Source: Parietaria judaica
Taxonomy: Eukaryota > Streptophyta > Magnoliopsida > Rosales > Urticaceae
Assembly (NCBI GenBank): GCA_954871525.1
Contig: OX940864.1
Span: forward strand, 17,044,001-17,108,000
DNA length: 64,000 nucleotides
Direction: 5' to 3'
A program made the position numbers and the translations under genes. Under the pieces are notes generated by a model. The model saw only the letters and a list, made by a program, of their open reading frames with translations. It was not told the DNA's origin and searched no databases. Below, piece after piece: positions 25,701-37,981 of the stretch (the stretch's first letter is position 1; each line of letters begins with the position of its first letter).

Positions 25701-26891
25701 TATCGGATTTTGATTATATTCAATATCTCGTACTAAGTAAATTAAATTAGTTAATTTATTAAAGTATTAGACAAAGGAAACGGATCACCTAGATACCGCT
25801 CAACTGAATATTAGGTTAATAGTCTTCCGTGCGAGGGATCCTCGATCTATGTGTGCCCGGTTTAAGTAGGTTTTCTATTCCCCGTGGAATGTTTTTACTC
25901 AGCACACATAGACGCGAATTATGACCTTAAACACTACACCGGTTCCTCGCATAAGCTTACCTAAACGGGAACCCAAACTTTATTAGGCACCGTAGACTTG
26001 GTGAGAAAAACCGGTTAGGAGTTATTAATTGTTCTTATTCTAACCGTCATGGATAATATATGATATTGACACAACTGTTGTTTTACCCTAAGTTTTTTAA
26101 ATTAATAGAATTGACGAGGATAACTTTTTTATTAATTTATTTACGAAATAACACCTAAAGTCCTAATGTTATTAATTACATCTTTAAAATATATTTAGTT
26201 AGTTACTATATATATGTTCGTTAGAATTATTAATCATGCTTAATTATTTTTTCAATTTAATGTATAAGAAACAATATCAATAAAAGAAATACTTGAAAAA
26301 GGTTTTCACTTTTCAAGTACATGGAAACAATTTTCCAAACAGAGGAAATAAAGCTTCATGGAATGGTAACGGCTTCTGAAATAATGTCTAGAGTCGTGAT
26401 AAAGAAAATGATTTTTCACAACTAATGAATATCCATTTTGAGCCACCTGCCAGAACTTCGACATCTCATAAAAAATGTTTATGAGAAGCATTGCGACATA
26501 AGTAATAGAATGCTTATCAAAAGCATAAAGACATTAGAGTCTGGAAGTTTATTATTGAACATCTTCCGAATATATATGAAAAGCAGGTATAACACGAGTG
26601 ATGTAAGATCGTAAAGATCTATCATCTGTAAGCTTTGTATATGGAGATCTTTTTTAGAAGATTATAACTCTCCGGATTTGACGTGCTACGATCCGGCATC
26701 ACGAGGAACAATCGGTCAAACGGAAAATGAGGAGTTTTGTAGTGATTTCGGTACAGTTGGTAAAAGTACCAAAAGTCGGGTAACGTGTCTAAACGATTCT
26801 CTTATTTTTGAAGTTACTCTAGATCTTAATTTCTATGATATCTCGTGATTTCTGCCTCGGGATTGAGAAAAAGTCATCAAAAAACCTAACA
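25700..26891 (+). mobile_element. LTR of a truncated LTR retrotransposon (left edge approximate)
   Basis: The block ends in AACA at 26891, directly followed by a tRNA-iMet primer-binding site. This is how a 5' LTR ends. It contains a distinctive GC-richer segment (GTGCGAGGGATCCTCGATC, about 25831; CACCGGTTCCTCGCATAAG, about 25938). No TG start or duplicated second LTR was found, and no gag or pol frame follows. The element is therefore deleted or diverged, with its family (Copia is likelier) unproven. Confidence 0.5.
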
Positions 26892-26892
26892 G

Positions 26893-26905
26893 TGGTATCA
26901 GAGCC
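26893..26905 (+). promoter_or_regulatory. retrotransposon primer-binding site (tRNA-iMet)
   Basis: TGGTATCAGAGCC follows the putative LTR end after one base. It matches the complement of the plant initiator tRNA-Met 3' end that primes reverse transcription in many plant LTR elements. Confidence 0.8.
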
Positions 26906-28691
26906 GGTATAATTAATAACGCAGTTTAATATATTTGTTTTTTTAAATAAAATTTATAACTTTCTCAACCAAAATATTTATCATCTTGTTATTTACAACT
27001 GTTTTAATTTAACTATTATACAAGATAGTTTTTGTAGTTAGTTGTCGTGAACAAAAAGAATGAAAACTCGTTTTATACTAGAATAAAACAAAATTAATTA
27101 TATTGCAGGGAAACTCTAAAATAATTAAAAAAAAACAAGGTCACAAGAATCTATTCACAAAAAAATTGAGCGAGTGTTCAAGGCCTCAAATTATGTAATA
27201 TATCTTAATAAAAAAATCTCAACATAATTTAAACAAGCCTAACAGTTTTTTTTTTTTTTTGCCAAAGCTTCGGAAATTATCTGGCCGAGCGGCCGAACCG
27301 TTATACACATTGTATTGTATGTCTGCATAAATAACACTAATAAACTCTAAATTGTACGTTGTAAGAACATTGCATTATATTCTGCAATTTGTGTTCCGTT
27401 TTGTTATTTTGTGTAACACGTGTTAGATTTATTGTTGGAACATTACTTCATATAAATTTAGATGACAGATTCGCTAAGGATGATTTGTCTTACATGTCCG
27501 CACATAGAATCGGTGGCTCAATTAATCAAAAAGATCGAGGCATGATTCCGGTAATCAGAATCAAGACCACTTGTACAACTAGATGATATTTCCTAGTTAT
27601 AGGGAATCGATTTGATTTCCGATTAACATTATGGCTTTGAAGTTTGAACTATGAAGAAAATATATTGTTTGTTATTTGGTTGTCAAATCATGACTTGATG
27701 ATGTTGTTGGAGGATTTGTCAGAATAATGGATAGACAAACAAATCTCTTGACAAATTTCCCTGCAAGACTTAACGAGTGCATACATTTTTTTTTATTGAA
27801 TCATAATTTTGAAGACATAATCAGTTGGAAAAGATCTCCTAGCCGTTGAGAATTAGTTGGGATTTCCCACCAACATTTATTAGTCAAAGATCAGAGAGCT
27901 ACATTTTCCTTATTTCGAAGCCGAGTAGGCCGGTTATATAACGGTTTGTTGGTTGTGGTTAACAATCAGCACAAAAATATTTAGAAATTTTGCACAAAGG
28001 AAGGCGGAGGGTCTTGCAATTTCATTCGAGGAATGACGATTGATTGTCCGATAGTTGGAGCATTCAATGTTGTTTCCGAGACGAGCACCATACTTATTCC
28101 TTGAAGTTGGGTCACTCGATGCGCGTGGCCTTGAATAGGAGTTTATATCCTATTGTTAATTAAGAATTATGTATAACCGTGTATCATTTGTGGATGATTT
28201 TCATGGAATAAAGTGTATTGCAATCAGTGCCTCGCAAAGTAGGTTACTTCCATTGGGTTACACGAACTGCGTGAACAAATATCGCGTGTCCAAAACTCTT
28301 TTACTTATGTGCAATATTTGTTAACAAAAAATTTAATTCGGTGTATATTACATGTCTATAAAATATATGTGTTTATAATTTTATCGTAACAATATCAGTA
28401 ACATTGTTTGTATCCGATTTCATATGTAACTTAACAAGATTTAATTATGAAACAGTGTAAATTAACTAGTAAGTAAAAATGAAGAATAATTTTACTCGAT
28501 TAAAAGAAAATTACATGGTCAACAGTCAATAATTTCATTCAAAAAACAAGAGTTCACACTTCACAAGAAACATAATATATAATACCACATTCATTTTGAA
28601 CCTGGCATATAAATTTCCATTGTATCCCAAGCATTTGAAATACGCATTTTGAATCAGGTTGGATATCATGAATTACATCGATTCGTCAGTT
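26906..28691. other. possible internal remnant of the LTR element, no coding seen
   Basis: Both strands carry many stops. It holds a poly-T run at 27247-27260 and a few GC-richer patches (27261-27300, 27990-28130). No gag, protease, integrase or reverse transcriptase motif could be read. Confidence 0.4.
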
Positions 28692-29419
28692 TCAGTACCC
28701 ATTGCCGGCATCGGCATGCTCTTCGTCGAGCTCCGGCTTCTCGCACATCGGGCTGGTAAAGTAGAAGGGGCCGAGCGTGTACCGGTCAATGTCGTGGTAC
28801 ACCGAGCTCGGCAGGCCAAGTGCTACACCAAGGAGTCCACTGCCGAAGTTGGTGAGGACGTTGCAACTCGGGTCGGGTGAGGAAACTAGCCTGGCCGTGC
28901 ACCGCTTCGGGTCGATCCGCTTGCCGGTGGATTCACATGTCATCGGCACACTGAAGTCGAACTGGCCGTTAATGTCGGTCTCGTCGCGCACGTAGCGCAC
29001 CACGTGGTTCCTCTCGTCCATGCACGTGATAGCCACCACGCTACCTACCAAAATAACCACAAAAAAGGCTTACCGTGATGAATTCTAACTATATTTCCGT
29101 TAACGTTAAGTCTATGACTCACATGAAAGTAACATGAACACTATATATTTATAAAGTAACATGAAATTTTACAACAAGTCTACCAAGAATAAAACATAAA
29201 TAATTTCATATATATCATACCTTTGATGGGGTTGGCCCCATGAATCCACTGATTCCAGCCTTGTGTGCAGTCTTGACAAAGCACCTTCCCTCCAACATAA
29301 ATCTCATCAGATTCCTTCACTTTCTTCTGTTCATCATAACTCTCATTATTACTGTAAGCCACACTGCATCCAACCAACATTGATGTTGCTATCATCAAAA
29401 CCACCATAGCTTTTTCCAT
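28692..29419 (-). CDS. Ole e 1-like/extensin-family secreted protein
   Basis: Two exons, 29221-29419 and 28692-29044, join in phase across a GT..AG intron and encode 183 residues. Residues 1-22 are a hydrophobic signal peptide. The mature part has the family signature: VLCQDCTQGWNQWIHGANPIKGS near the N-terminus, then CMDERNHVVRY, and cysteines at regular places (CESTGKR, KRCTARLV, PDPSCNV). It ends in GPFYFTSPMCEKPE. The domain (Pollen_Ole_e_1) is found in secreted cell-wall or pollen-tube proteins. Its biochemical role is not settled. The acidic tail after MCEKPE is short. No defects were seen. The upstream intergenic space is shared with the divergent DnaJC28-like gene. Confidence 0.9.
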
Positions 29420-31130
29420 CTCTCTCTCTGCTACAAGCTGACCAATAAATAATATATGGCGAAGACAGCTGAAGCTGGCTATATAGTTTGTATGTATATA
29501 TATACATTATATGGGAAGAAGAAAAAAGAATATCATGTTTGAAGTGGAAGAGCACCACTTTGACGACGTGCAAGCCATTCATAATATAATTAAATCAAGT
29601 CTTATTAATATAAGGCATAATTGCGGTAAAAGAACTTAAGTTTATTCAAAATAGTGCGACCTATTCTCAAGCTTATTTCAATACACTTATCAAATACCCA
29701 AAGTTGGAAAATTTATATTTTCGATTGTTTTATTTTTTATATCTTTTTATTAACGTTAATACTTAATACATGTATATTTGTATGCCTGAAGCTGAAGTAT
29801 TATTTAAAATGAGAGATTTCATAACGTGAAAAAAGTTAATTTGAATTGTATACATACGTAAAAACTCGACAATAATAGAGACACATGGGATACAATCAAT
29901 TAGAAACACAAATTTCGCAACTTTTACTATTTAATCCGTTGAGGAATATGATGCCCTATTTATAATTAAGCCATTCATTACCGTTAGTTCGAAATTAAAT
30001 AATGATTGGTACCACAAGAACTTTTGTTTGGTCAAGGGGCTTCTGCTCCTATATATAGTAAGCAATCCATATTTTAGTAGCATAAAACTAAGTAGATAGT
30101 TGGAAGTTCATGAATGAGCTTTCAAATGAAATATTAATCTTTGATATCAGTGGTCAATATGCAATAATGTCAGAATTTTTGTTTAGGTTCATCCACATTT
30201 TCCAGCACCGCAACAAATTGGTATTTTACGGGTTTAAGCCCGACCGAATTCCGTTTAATAAACTGGAATTGTAGTGTTTTTTTTATTATATATATATTAG
30301 TATAATAAAATAAAATATATTAAAAAAACAAAACCGAGAATTTATTGGTTTTGATCAGTGAAATCCAGTCCAATTTCATGTTCTCAAAATTGGACCGAAA
30401 ATTCCCAATTCATTAATTTCTAAATTTCGCCGTTACTTCCGGCCATGCCATCCCTAAACAGTATCCACATGACAAGGTTTTAGTGAAAATTTCTTTTAAA
30501 TATTTTGATTTAATTTAAATAATATTTATTACGTAATAAAATAGTATATAATTAGTGGTAATTAAAAAGTATATACTATATCGTACAAAAGTATAAAAAA
30601 TGAAAGGGTAAATACAAGCAAAAATATCTTAAAGTACATAAAATTATACGGCTTCCTAATCCTATTTTATCGTGGTAAAAATAAGTAACCTTGTTATGAC
30701 TCATCCATTAAATGTCACTTGCCACCTTCTTAAACATCACTAACGACGAAGTTAATAACACTGATGTCGTTGATGCAAATCTGAAGTCAGGTTACAAAAT
30801 CTAACAAATGGACATGTTTCGGGTTGACTTTCTTATGCCAGTCTCGAGTTGACTTTTCAGTGTCGGTCTTGAGTTGACTTTTTGGACCGGTCTAGGGTTG
30901 ACTTTTTTATGTCGGTCCTGGGTTGACTTTTTCAGATAGATTTGAGGTTGACCTATCAATATAATTATGTTACAGTATATATAACTCTTATTTTTATATA
31001 AATACAAACTATAACCTATCAATATGATGTCGTATTATCAGTGTAATTTTTTAGTTATTTATGTCTTATAGTGATAAATAAGTGATTATGAACTCATATA
31101 ATTTTTTTTTATCGAAATAGTCAAAATAAT
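29420..31130. other. divergent intergenic region, left part
   Basis: No gene was found between the Ole e 1-like gene and the DnaJC28-like gene. It contains an AT-rich promoter side with TATATATATACATTATAT at about 29495-29512. A patch at 30215-30475 has CCGACCGAATTCC/AATTGGACCG motifs and a CCATCCCT end that may be hAT debris. The W-box repeat listed separately also lies here. Confidence 0.45.
30822..30953 (+). repeat. 25-bp tandem repeat with six TTGAC (W-box) cores
   Basis: TTGAC occurs at 30824, 30849, 30874, 30898, 30923 and 30948, spaced 24-25 bp. Each core sits in GTTGACTTT or GTTGACC, separated by variants of GTCGGTCTTGA. WRKY factors bind TTGAC(C/T), so each unit is a candidate W-box. 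It lies about 1.4 kb upstream of the Ole e 1-like start and about 1.0 kb upstream of the DnaJC28-like start. Confidence 0.8.
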
Positions 31131-31284
31131 TTTTTAATTTTATGTCGATATATTTTGATCGGCATGCCAGTGAAATTTATGCGTCTTGTTCGACATGCCA
31201 TTTTTTCCATCCTTTCCATCGACATGCAACATGCCCATAAAATAGATAGAGTGAAATGACGTTAGCATCGATATTTAGAACCTT
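31130..31284. mobile_element. truncated hAT-like end
   Basis: GACATGCCA/GGCATGCC motifs lead to an end, GATATTTAGAACCTT, nearly identical to that at 21987. Only one terminus is present, abutting the truncated Mutator-like repeat that follows. Confidence 0.4.
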
Positions 31285-31302
31285 AAAAAAGACTATAAAA
31301 TT

Positions 31303-31758
31303 TATAAATACCCAAAGTTTGGTCAAAGAACCCCTCGTGTACCCAAAGTTTAAAAGTGGTGACAAAAATACTCAAAGTCGCATTTGGGGAGTTGACCACT
31401 CCATTCTCGTAACGCCGTTAACTTACCCGTTAACTCTGGCCACGTGGACAAACGTGAGTTGCTGACATAATAATTTTCGCCACGTTAACGAGCCCACATC
31501 AGCCTCGTTTACGACAAAACAAGGAATTAAACCCCTAATTAATACTATTTAACACAACTAATTGAACCCCTAATGAGTACACTTAACAAAACAGATTTTT
31601 CCACGTGGCCAGAATTAACAGGTGAGTTAACGGCGTTACGAGAATGGAGTGGTCAACTCCCCAAATGTGACTTTGAGTATTTTTGCCACCACTTTTAAAC
31701 TTTGGGTACACGAGGGGCTCTTTGACCAAACTTTAGGTATTTTTGCGGTCATTAATCC
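31303..31758. mobile_element. truncated relative of the 22145-22565 Mutator-like element
   Basis: Inverted arms share TTTGGTCAAAGAACC, GAGTTGACCACTCC and CACGTGG blocks with the intact copy at 22145-22565. The right terminus (CGGTCATTAATCC) is present. The left terminus with GGGTTAATGACGG is missing, apparently lost at the junction with the preceding hAT fragment. The core has mirror-image CCACGTGG palindromes near 31440 and 31600. Confidence 0.65.
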
Positions 31759-31952
31759 TAAAAAATAATATCATGTTATAAAATAATCATATATATAGAT
31801 AAAATAAAAATTGAAAAACTAATGATATTGTCGAAACGTGGCAGCACCAGAGCATGTCCACGTGGAAAACTCGTAGCCGCCACTACGATCTCGCAGCTCC
31901 TTCTTCAGCAGTCACGAATCCCATGACTCGGCCACCGAGTCACCACCGAGCC

Positions 31953-34130
31953 ATGGCGATCCGACTCGCCAGAGCGATACCATCATCGTCTCGGCTTCGG
32001 AGATCCACGGCGGAGTATCCTCCTATTGCTCGCGATTTCTCATCCGATAAACCGAAGAAGAAGTTAACGGACCGTCTCTCGTCGGTTATCGACGCCGTCA
32101 ATGATCGGAAGCTCCCGCCGGAGCTTCGCGGACAGGGTAACGCCGTCAGGTTCGTCGGTGACACTCCATCTCTGTGCTCTATTAGCATAAAAGACCTTGA
32201 ACTTTTCCTTGTAGTCAACTTTTGCCCTAAATTTTAGGTTTCGTACGAATGTCTTTGAACTTTGTCATTTGGTACACATTGTTTCATACACGTGAAAAAA
32301 AAAAAGTTTTATCATGGTAATATGATGGGATATTTGAATCATAATTTATAAGTACGTAATTTTGTATAAGTGTGCGTATTTTTATATTTCTTAGTGACAA
32401 TAGTACTTAAATGTCGCAAAAAGAATGTCGAGTTAATATTTGTTAAACTAGAACACGTCTATGTCTCAAATTTAATAACTAATAGTAGACAAAGACATGC
32501 CACTCGTAATAAATCTTGACGTGACATGGACGAAATTGAATCTCGAGTTATTTTGTAATCTTTGGTTAACATTACCGCTAAGAAAAGATTGAGATATTAT
32601 TACCAACTCACTTAGTACAAAATTAAATAATTATGTCGTAAATATCTTTAACGTACTTGTAATTGAGTATTATTCTCAATTAATCACCGAACAATATTTA
32701 GATATTATTATATTATTATGAGATTGAAAAGGCTCTAAACAGATATAATTTTAGAAAAACTCGTTATAAATGAAAGTTGAAGAAAGTATGTTCTAAAAAG
32801 TCATATAATGCGCACAAGGTAATATTTTTGGTCAATATATAAAGTCTAAAGAACATAAAATCACTAACTAAATTATGAGGAGTACAAAGTCCACCGGCGA
32901 GCTGAGTTTATAGAGTAACCAATTTCTCAGGTCGGAAACCGACATAATCAACGTTGTTGAGCAAAGAATCTGGCGTTCCATGGAGGAAGGCGAGTTCGAG
33001 AATCTTCCCGGGAAAGGGAAACCGCTGAATCTCGACACGAACCCTCATGCAGATCCCGCGGAGGACACCCTGTATCGGATCCTTTCGAGAAATGGGTGTG
33101 CCCCGGAATGGGTTGTGCTCAACAAGGAGATTCGAAGCCAAGTTTCGGAATGGAGAACGGCGCTGAAGAAAGCATGGAGACATAAAAGCAGTGGCGATCC
33201 GTTAGAGTGGAGGGAGAGATCGGAGGCTTTGAAGCTTTGAAGCTTCAGATAAGAGACATCAACGACAAGGTGAGTTATATAACTCATTGAAAAATGATTT
33301 GTTGTATATATATTTGGCACAATCAATGTTTTAGAGTTCGGAAACCGATAACTACTTGGTGTTCTAGTCTTAAAAAGTTGTAATCGATTGTGCCAGTCAG
33401 ATTTTATGGGTATACCGTATACCGATAATCGATACATACACCAACGTGTTCTTGAAAAAAGAAAGATAGTTTTGTAAATTTTGTACCGAGATGGTAGATT
33501 TTTACGAGTTTTTGTACGTAATTGCGGGTTCTTATGTGTAAATAGATTCTTAAATAACCTTAAATAAAGGTTTGAACAATGGTTGCTCGGTGATAGGCAC
33601 AAGTTTGCAGTGGTTGTGCCCATTGACCGAAAAAAAAAAAATCTAAAATTTTAAATCTTTAATGAAAAAAACATAAAGGTAATTTTTAACTCTTTAATTC
33701 CTTTTCACTTATAAAAAAAAATAATATTTATATATTATTGAGATACATGTCGGTTATGGGTTGTTGGCCAACGGTTATAAGTTTTTAAAAACTTATAATT
33801 AACCCGGCGGTCTAACCCGTAAAATTTGACCATCGTCCGACCCGTCGGTATCGGCCTTTTTAACCTCGCTAAAATAAACGCGATCATGCTGATTAGCTTA
33901 TCCTAGGCTCCCATGCCTTGTTTGACAAGTTTTGGGCTCAGTTGCTACCAGAAGTTGGATTTTCCATCTGAATGAAATGTTGAACCCTTCTGCAAAAAAA
34001 TCTAAGCCGTTTTCTGGGGTCGGAACTGCAGGTTTTCCGGTACAACCTAATCGTTCCGTTCAGCAGGCAGATGAATGGGCTGAAGTGGGAGAAAGAGTTG
34101 GATCGATTACAAGGAGAAGAGCAAGAATGA
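31953..34130 (+). CDS. DnaJC28/DUF1992-type protein, frame broken by 8-bp duplication
   Basis: Three exons are recognisable: 31953-32149, 32931-33269 and 34032-34130. The start at 31953 gives an Arg/Ser-rich, mitochondrial-presequence-like N-terminus; an in-frame ATG also exists at 31854. Exon 2 carries the conserved domain: VVEQRIWRSMEEGEFENLPG, GKGKPLNLDTNPHADPAEDT and LNKEIRSQVSEWR. Exon 3 encodes the family's C-terminal block (VFRYNLIVPFSRQM, LKWEKEL). However, the octamer CTTTGAAG is duplicated in tandem at 33227-33242. It shifts the frame and produces TGA at 33238-33240, so the predicted product stops at 168 residues before the end of exon 2. Without the duplication, exons 2 and 3 would join in phase. 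The J domain itself is absent, as is usual for this plant family. Its cellular role is not known to me. Confidence 0.8.
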
Positions 34131-34200
34131 GTTTTCTTTAGTCTTTAACTATGAACATTGGCCTTAAAAAAACTATGAAAGTTGGTTTTATAGTTGTATT

Positions 34201-34921
34201 AAAGGTTCAAAATGTCGTTTTTGCTGATACATCGATTGCCGTTTTCGAGGATTATCGACGGATTTTAGAGGATTATCGATGGAAAACTACTACAACTGTA
34301 GTTTATAGTTACCGACACTTATCGAGGATTATCGATGGACTATCGACACATATCGAGGATTATCGATGAAATACCGCTTAAATATTTTTAAGAATATATT
34401 TATTAAGTTTACATATGTAAATAAAATATAGTCTTACTCTCACATATGTAAATACTCAAATAAAATCATGTCACACTCAAACAAATGTTAATAAAATCAT
34501 GTCATGTTCAAACATAAGAAAATAAAACAAGATCAAAAGATACTACATAATTTGATAATACGCATAATTTAACTATTTGGTTTTGCGGAGAAGTTCCACG
34601 TGGAGCAAATAGAAATGAATGAAATATACACATTTGTTTGCATTTGGAAAGTCCCACATTGATCAAATACAAAGAAAATAATAACATTGCTAGTATATAA
34701 ATAGCAATTTCAATGTCCAAACCCAACCAACTCAACATACATACATATCGTTTTTGTTATTTTTACACTATTTTTATGGATAATTGTTTGGCAAGAAGCT
34801 TGCTGATTTTCGACGAAAATAATGAAAAAGTATCAATTATTATTATGGAATATTTGCCGATGACTACGGCAAGACTGATAATCGATGATTATCGAGGATA
34901 AACGACGAAATTCAATCCTTG
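34201..34921. mobile_element. hAT-like element, CAAGG family
   Basis: The duplication GTTGTATT lies at 34193-34200 and 34922-34929. The termini are AAAGGTTCAAAATG (one base changed from CAAGGTTC) and the complement of TTCAATCCTTG. Both ends carry GATTATCGA and ATCGATGG repeats. The middle holds no reading frame of note. It starts about 70 bp after the DnaJC28-like stop codon. Confidence 0.8.
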
Positions 34922-34929
34922 GTTGTATT

Positions 34930-35692
34930 ATCTGTAATATATTTCAATATTTAGATTTGGTCAGTGCTAAGACGAGCAGGCTATCGGCTTCGTCTCTCGA
35001 GTTTGTCATTGGTGAAACCGAGACCGGGTACTTTGTCATTCTTTCTCTATCGGTTTTTTCTTTATCAATGTTTTTCTCCCTGTAATCCAGCATGGGCATT
35101 GCCCGATGGTGTTGCTAATCTATATTCTTCGCAGTTATTGTTGTGTCGTTTATTTGCGTTGTTCTTATGTCGTTTTCTTAGGTCACTTTTTCATCATTAA
35201 TTTGCATCTATCGTACCATATTTTTTTTTACCACAAAATATAGATTAAAATCCGGGTTCTCGGTTTTTTTTTTTATATATATATGTATATATATATATAT
35301 ATATACATATAAACAGTGAAAATCATATTTTCAATCTAAGCCTTAGATCTTCATTCTGGATATATCTAAACCGTTGAATGCTATTTTTTTAAAAATGAAT
35401 AAGAAATCTGAGACTGGAATCTTCTAGTTCCGATTTAGTAGCCGGGTTTCTTACGAGATTCACAGGATTAGGGTTCTAGTGCTATTACCATCTTCAATTT
35501 CACAGACAAAATTATAACACTCGTCGAAATATCAACACAAAAAAGCACCAAACGGATAAAAAATATACATCACATATTTATACTCATCAAGTGTTTTTAA
35601 TCAATAAGAAAGAAAGAAAGAAAGAAAGAAAAAACAAAGAACTTGTTTTTATAAAGTATTATTCCAATTACACACGTATCTGTTTTATATGT
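34930..35692. other. 3' flank of VPS37, no gene seen
   Basis: It contains a palindromic TA/TG-rich repeat at about 35273-35311 and a (GAAA)n run at 35608-35630. No other feature was recognised. Confidence 0.5.
35273..35311. repeat. TA-rich microsatellite
   Basis: Alternating TATATATATGTATATATA run with a near-palindromic layout. Confidence 0.75.
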
Positions 35693-37981
35693 TTAACTAA
35701 CAGCATTTGCCCTAGCTGCCAGGTGAATCAGGGCTCTCTTGTGGTAGGTTGTTCTCAGCTTCTTGTACTTCTGCAGAAACGTAGGGAGGTCGATTTCCCG
35801 ATCGAGAAGCTGCTTGTGAAGCTCCTCGGATTCTTCATCCGCTTTGTTCATTGCAGCTACGAAGCAATGCAAAAAAATATATCATTATTGACTTTAACCA
35901 TCATTAACCCACGATCTGAAAAGCTAACAATTTCTTTAATCTGATAGAAAAAAGAAAAAAAAAAACCTTCAATTCAAAAACACAAACACTATGTAATGTA
36001 TTGAACCTATAACAGTTCCCCAAAAACCAAAAAATTAAAACCGGGAATTACCAGAAAGTTTTTGATAAAAAGTCAGACCTGATGCTGGTTTTGATATTCG
36101 TTTCGAAAATAGATCACACAGATTTCATTTTCAGAAACACTACAAAGTTGGGTTTTTAAATCGGTTGTTCGACTTCTATTTTCACCCGTGCTTAAAGAAC
36201 TTCAAATTGTGATATTCGTTTTCAGAAATACTAAAAAGTTGGGTTTTTAAATCGGTTGTTCAACTTTTATTTTCACGCGTGCTTAAAGAACTTCAAATTG
36301 TGATCTTGACATACCGTGAAGCCTTTGGAAAAGGGAAGCTGGTGAACAAAGCTTCAGAATTTCTTCTTTTTGCCTCTCAAGCTCGTTCAACTTCTCCTGA
36401 GCTGCAGCGAGCTCTGTTGTTCTAATGATTCTGCACTGCAACCACAAAAATTCAAGAAAACAATTCGCAATATTAAAGATTGTAATTTTTTGAACTTGAA
36501 GATCTCTTTTGAATTAAGGTGTGACTAGAAGAACAAAGAACCTGGTTCCGAAGCTCCACTATGCGCGGTTCGTTCTCCAAATTTTCCCCTGTTGATGAAA
36601 ATGATGTTATCAGTTTTTAATAACAAAAAGGTGCCCTATGAATTCAATCATTTCGACAATATGTCACATTAACTCTCGGAGCCATATCACTCACTTGCAA
36701 GCTGCAGTGTTTCCTTGACAAGTTCATCTCTGAGCTGTTAGAAAGACAAGCAAAAACGCATGATGAGAGTCAAAATATATCGAACACGTACATGGACAGA
36801 GAACCAAAAAAAATATATATATATATGAACAGACAATTTGATACTGAGATTTTTAACAAAATGAATTAACTTACGAAATTAATAATATCTATCAAAGAAT
36901 AGGTAGTACATTGTTATAAGTGATTATACCACAAAGAAAGGAACCCCGACTTTTTAACACAGATTCTGCAGGAGTTACTGAACAGAGCGAATTACTCACG
37001 TTGTTTTGCGTCTTGACCTGGTCGAGCGACAGCAGAAACTGATGGTACGCATCCTTATCCGACAAAAGTTTCCTCAACTCGTCAACACTGTATCAAGTCC
37101 ACAGAATATAAGAACATCTGTCTGACCATATTTAATTTCTTACGAAACCTAGGAAAATAATTAGATCCATAAACCGGGATTCGAGAAACACCTTTTATCC
37201 TTCAGAACGGAAATTATCCCAGCTGCTTCAGAAGGCGAGACATTTACCGGCGAATGTGGCCTCTCACTAATTCTTGGTGAGCCGTAGCTGCTAGAAGACG
37301 GAGTTCTTGGTGTCTCGGGCCGAGAACCCGATGAGCTAACAACAGACTGAGGATACCATGATTGCGAAGCACTCTCTTGCGGGTTTGGCTGAGGCTGTTG
37401 GCCCTGTGTATCCCTATAGATTAAATATATTTATGTAAATTTATAGCCCCAATATCTGAAACCAGATGAATGAAACCCATACATCTATCAAACATCTATA
37501 CTATGAGAAGATCAAATTCATCGACAACCCGCCTAATCAGTAATCACAGAACCCCATAAGAACATCAAAACCAAAAACCAACTCTGATGCGGATCATACA
37601 AAGATAGAAACTTCTCACGGGTCGCGTTAAAAATTCGATCAAAACCGATCCAATGACTGAATGAAACCCTAAGCTACATAGCAACAACCACAGAAAAAAG
37701 TAAAACTTAAACACTGTCATTCATATTCTCAATTGCCAACAAGAAAGAAACCATGATTCTCAACACACGAAAAGCTCTCAAATCGAAGACACGCAAATAC
37801 ACCAAATCGACTCCCCAAATCAGTAATCGAAGAGCCACATAAGTAGATTCGAAATCGAAAGTTAAAAAGGGACAAAAACTTCTCGCGATTCTACGTGATC
37901 CTAATTTCGCATTGAAAAATGAAATTGAAGTGATCCAATGACCGGATCGAACCCTAAGAGCACATACCAGAATCTGAACAT
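35693..37981 (-). CDS. VPS37: VPS37 homologue, ESCRT-I subunit
   Basis: Seven coding exons on the minus strand give 231 residues: 37968-37981, 37192-37413, 37000-37087, 36695-36734, 36542-36588, 36315-36435, 35693-35856. The first coding exon is only 14 nt (MFRF plus part of a Trp codon), as expected for plant VPS37, whose products start with MF(N/R)FW. Exon 2 is a Pro/Ser/Gln-rich linker. The Mod(r) domain spans about residue 80 to the end, with SVDELRKLLSDKDAY, CRIIRTTELAAAQEKLNELE and KYKKLRTTYHKRALIHLAA. It is predicted to be largely coiled-coil. VPS37 joins VPS23 and VPS28 in ESCRT-I, which sorts ubiquitylated membrane cargo into multivesicular bodies. All junctions are GT..AG and no defects were seen. 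Paralogues exist in plants, so orthology to a particular numbered copy is open. Confidence 0.93.
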
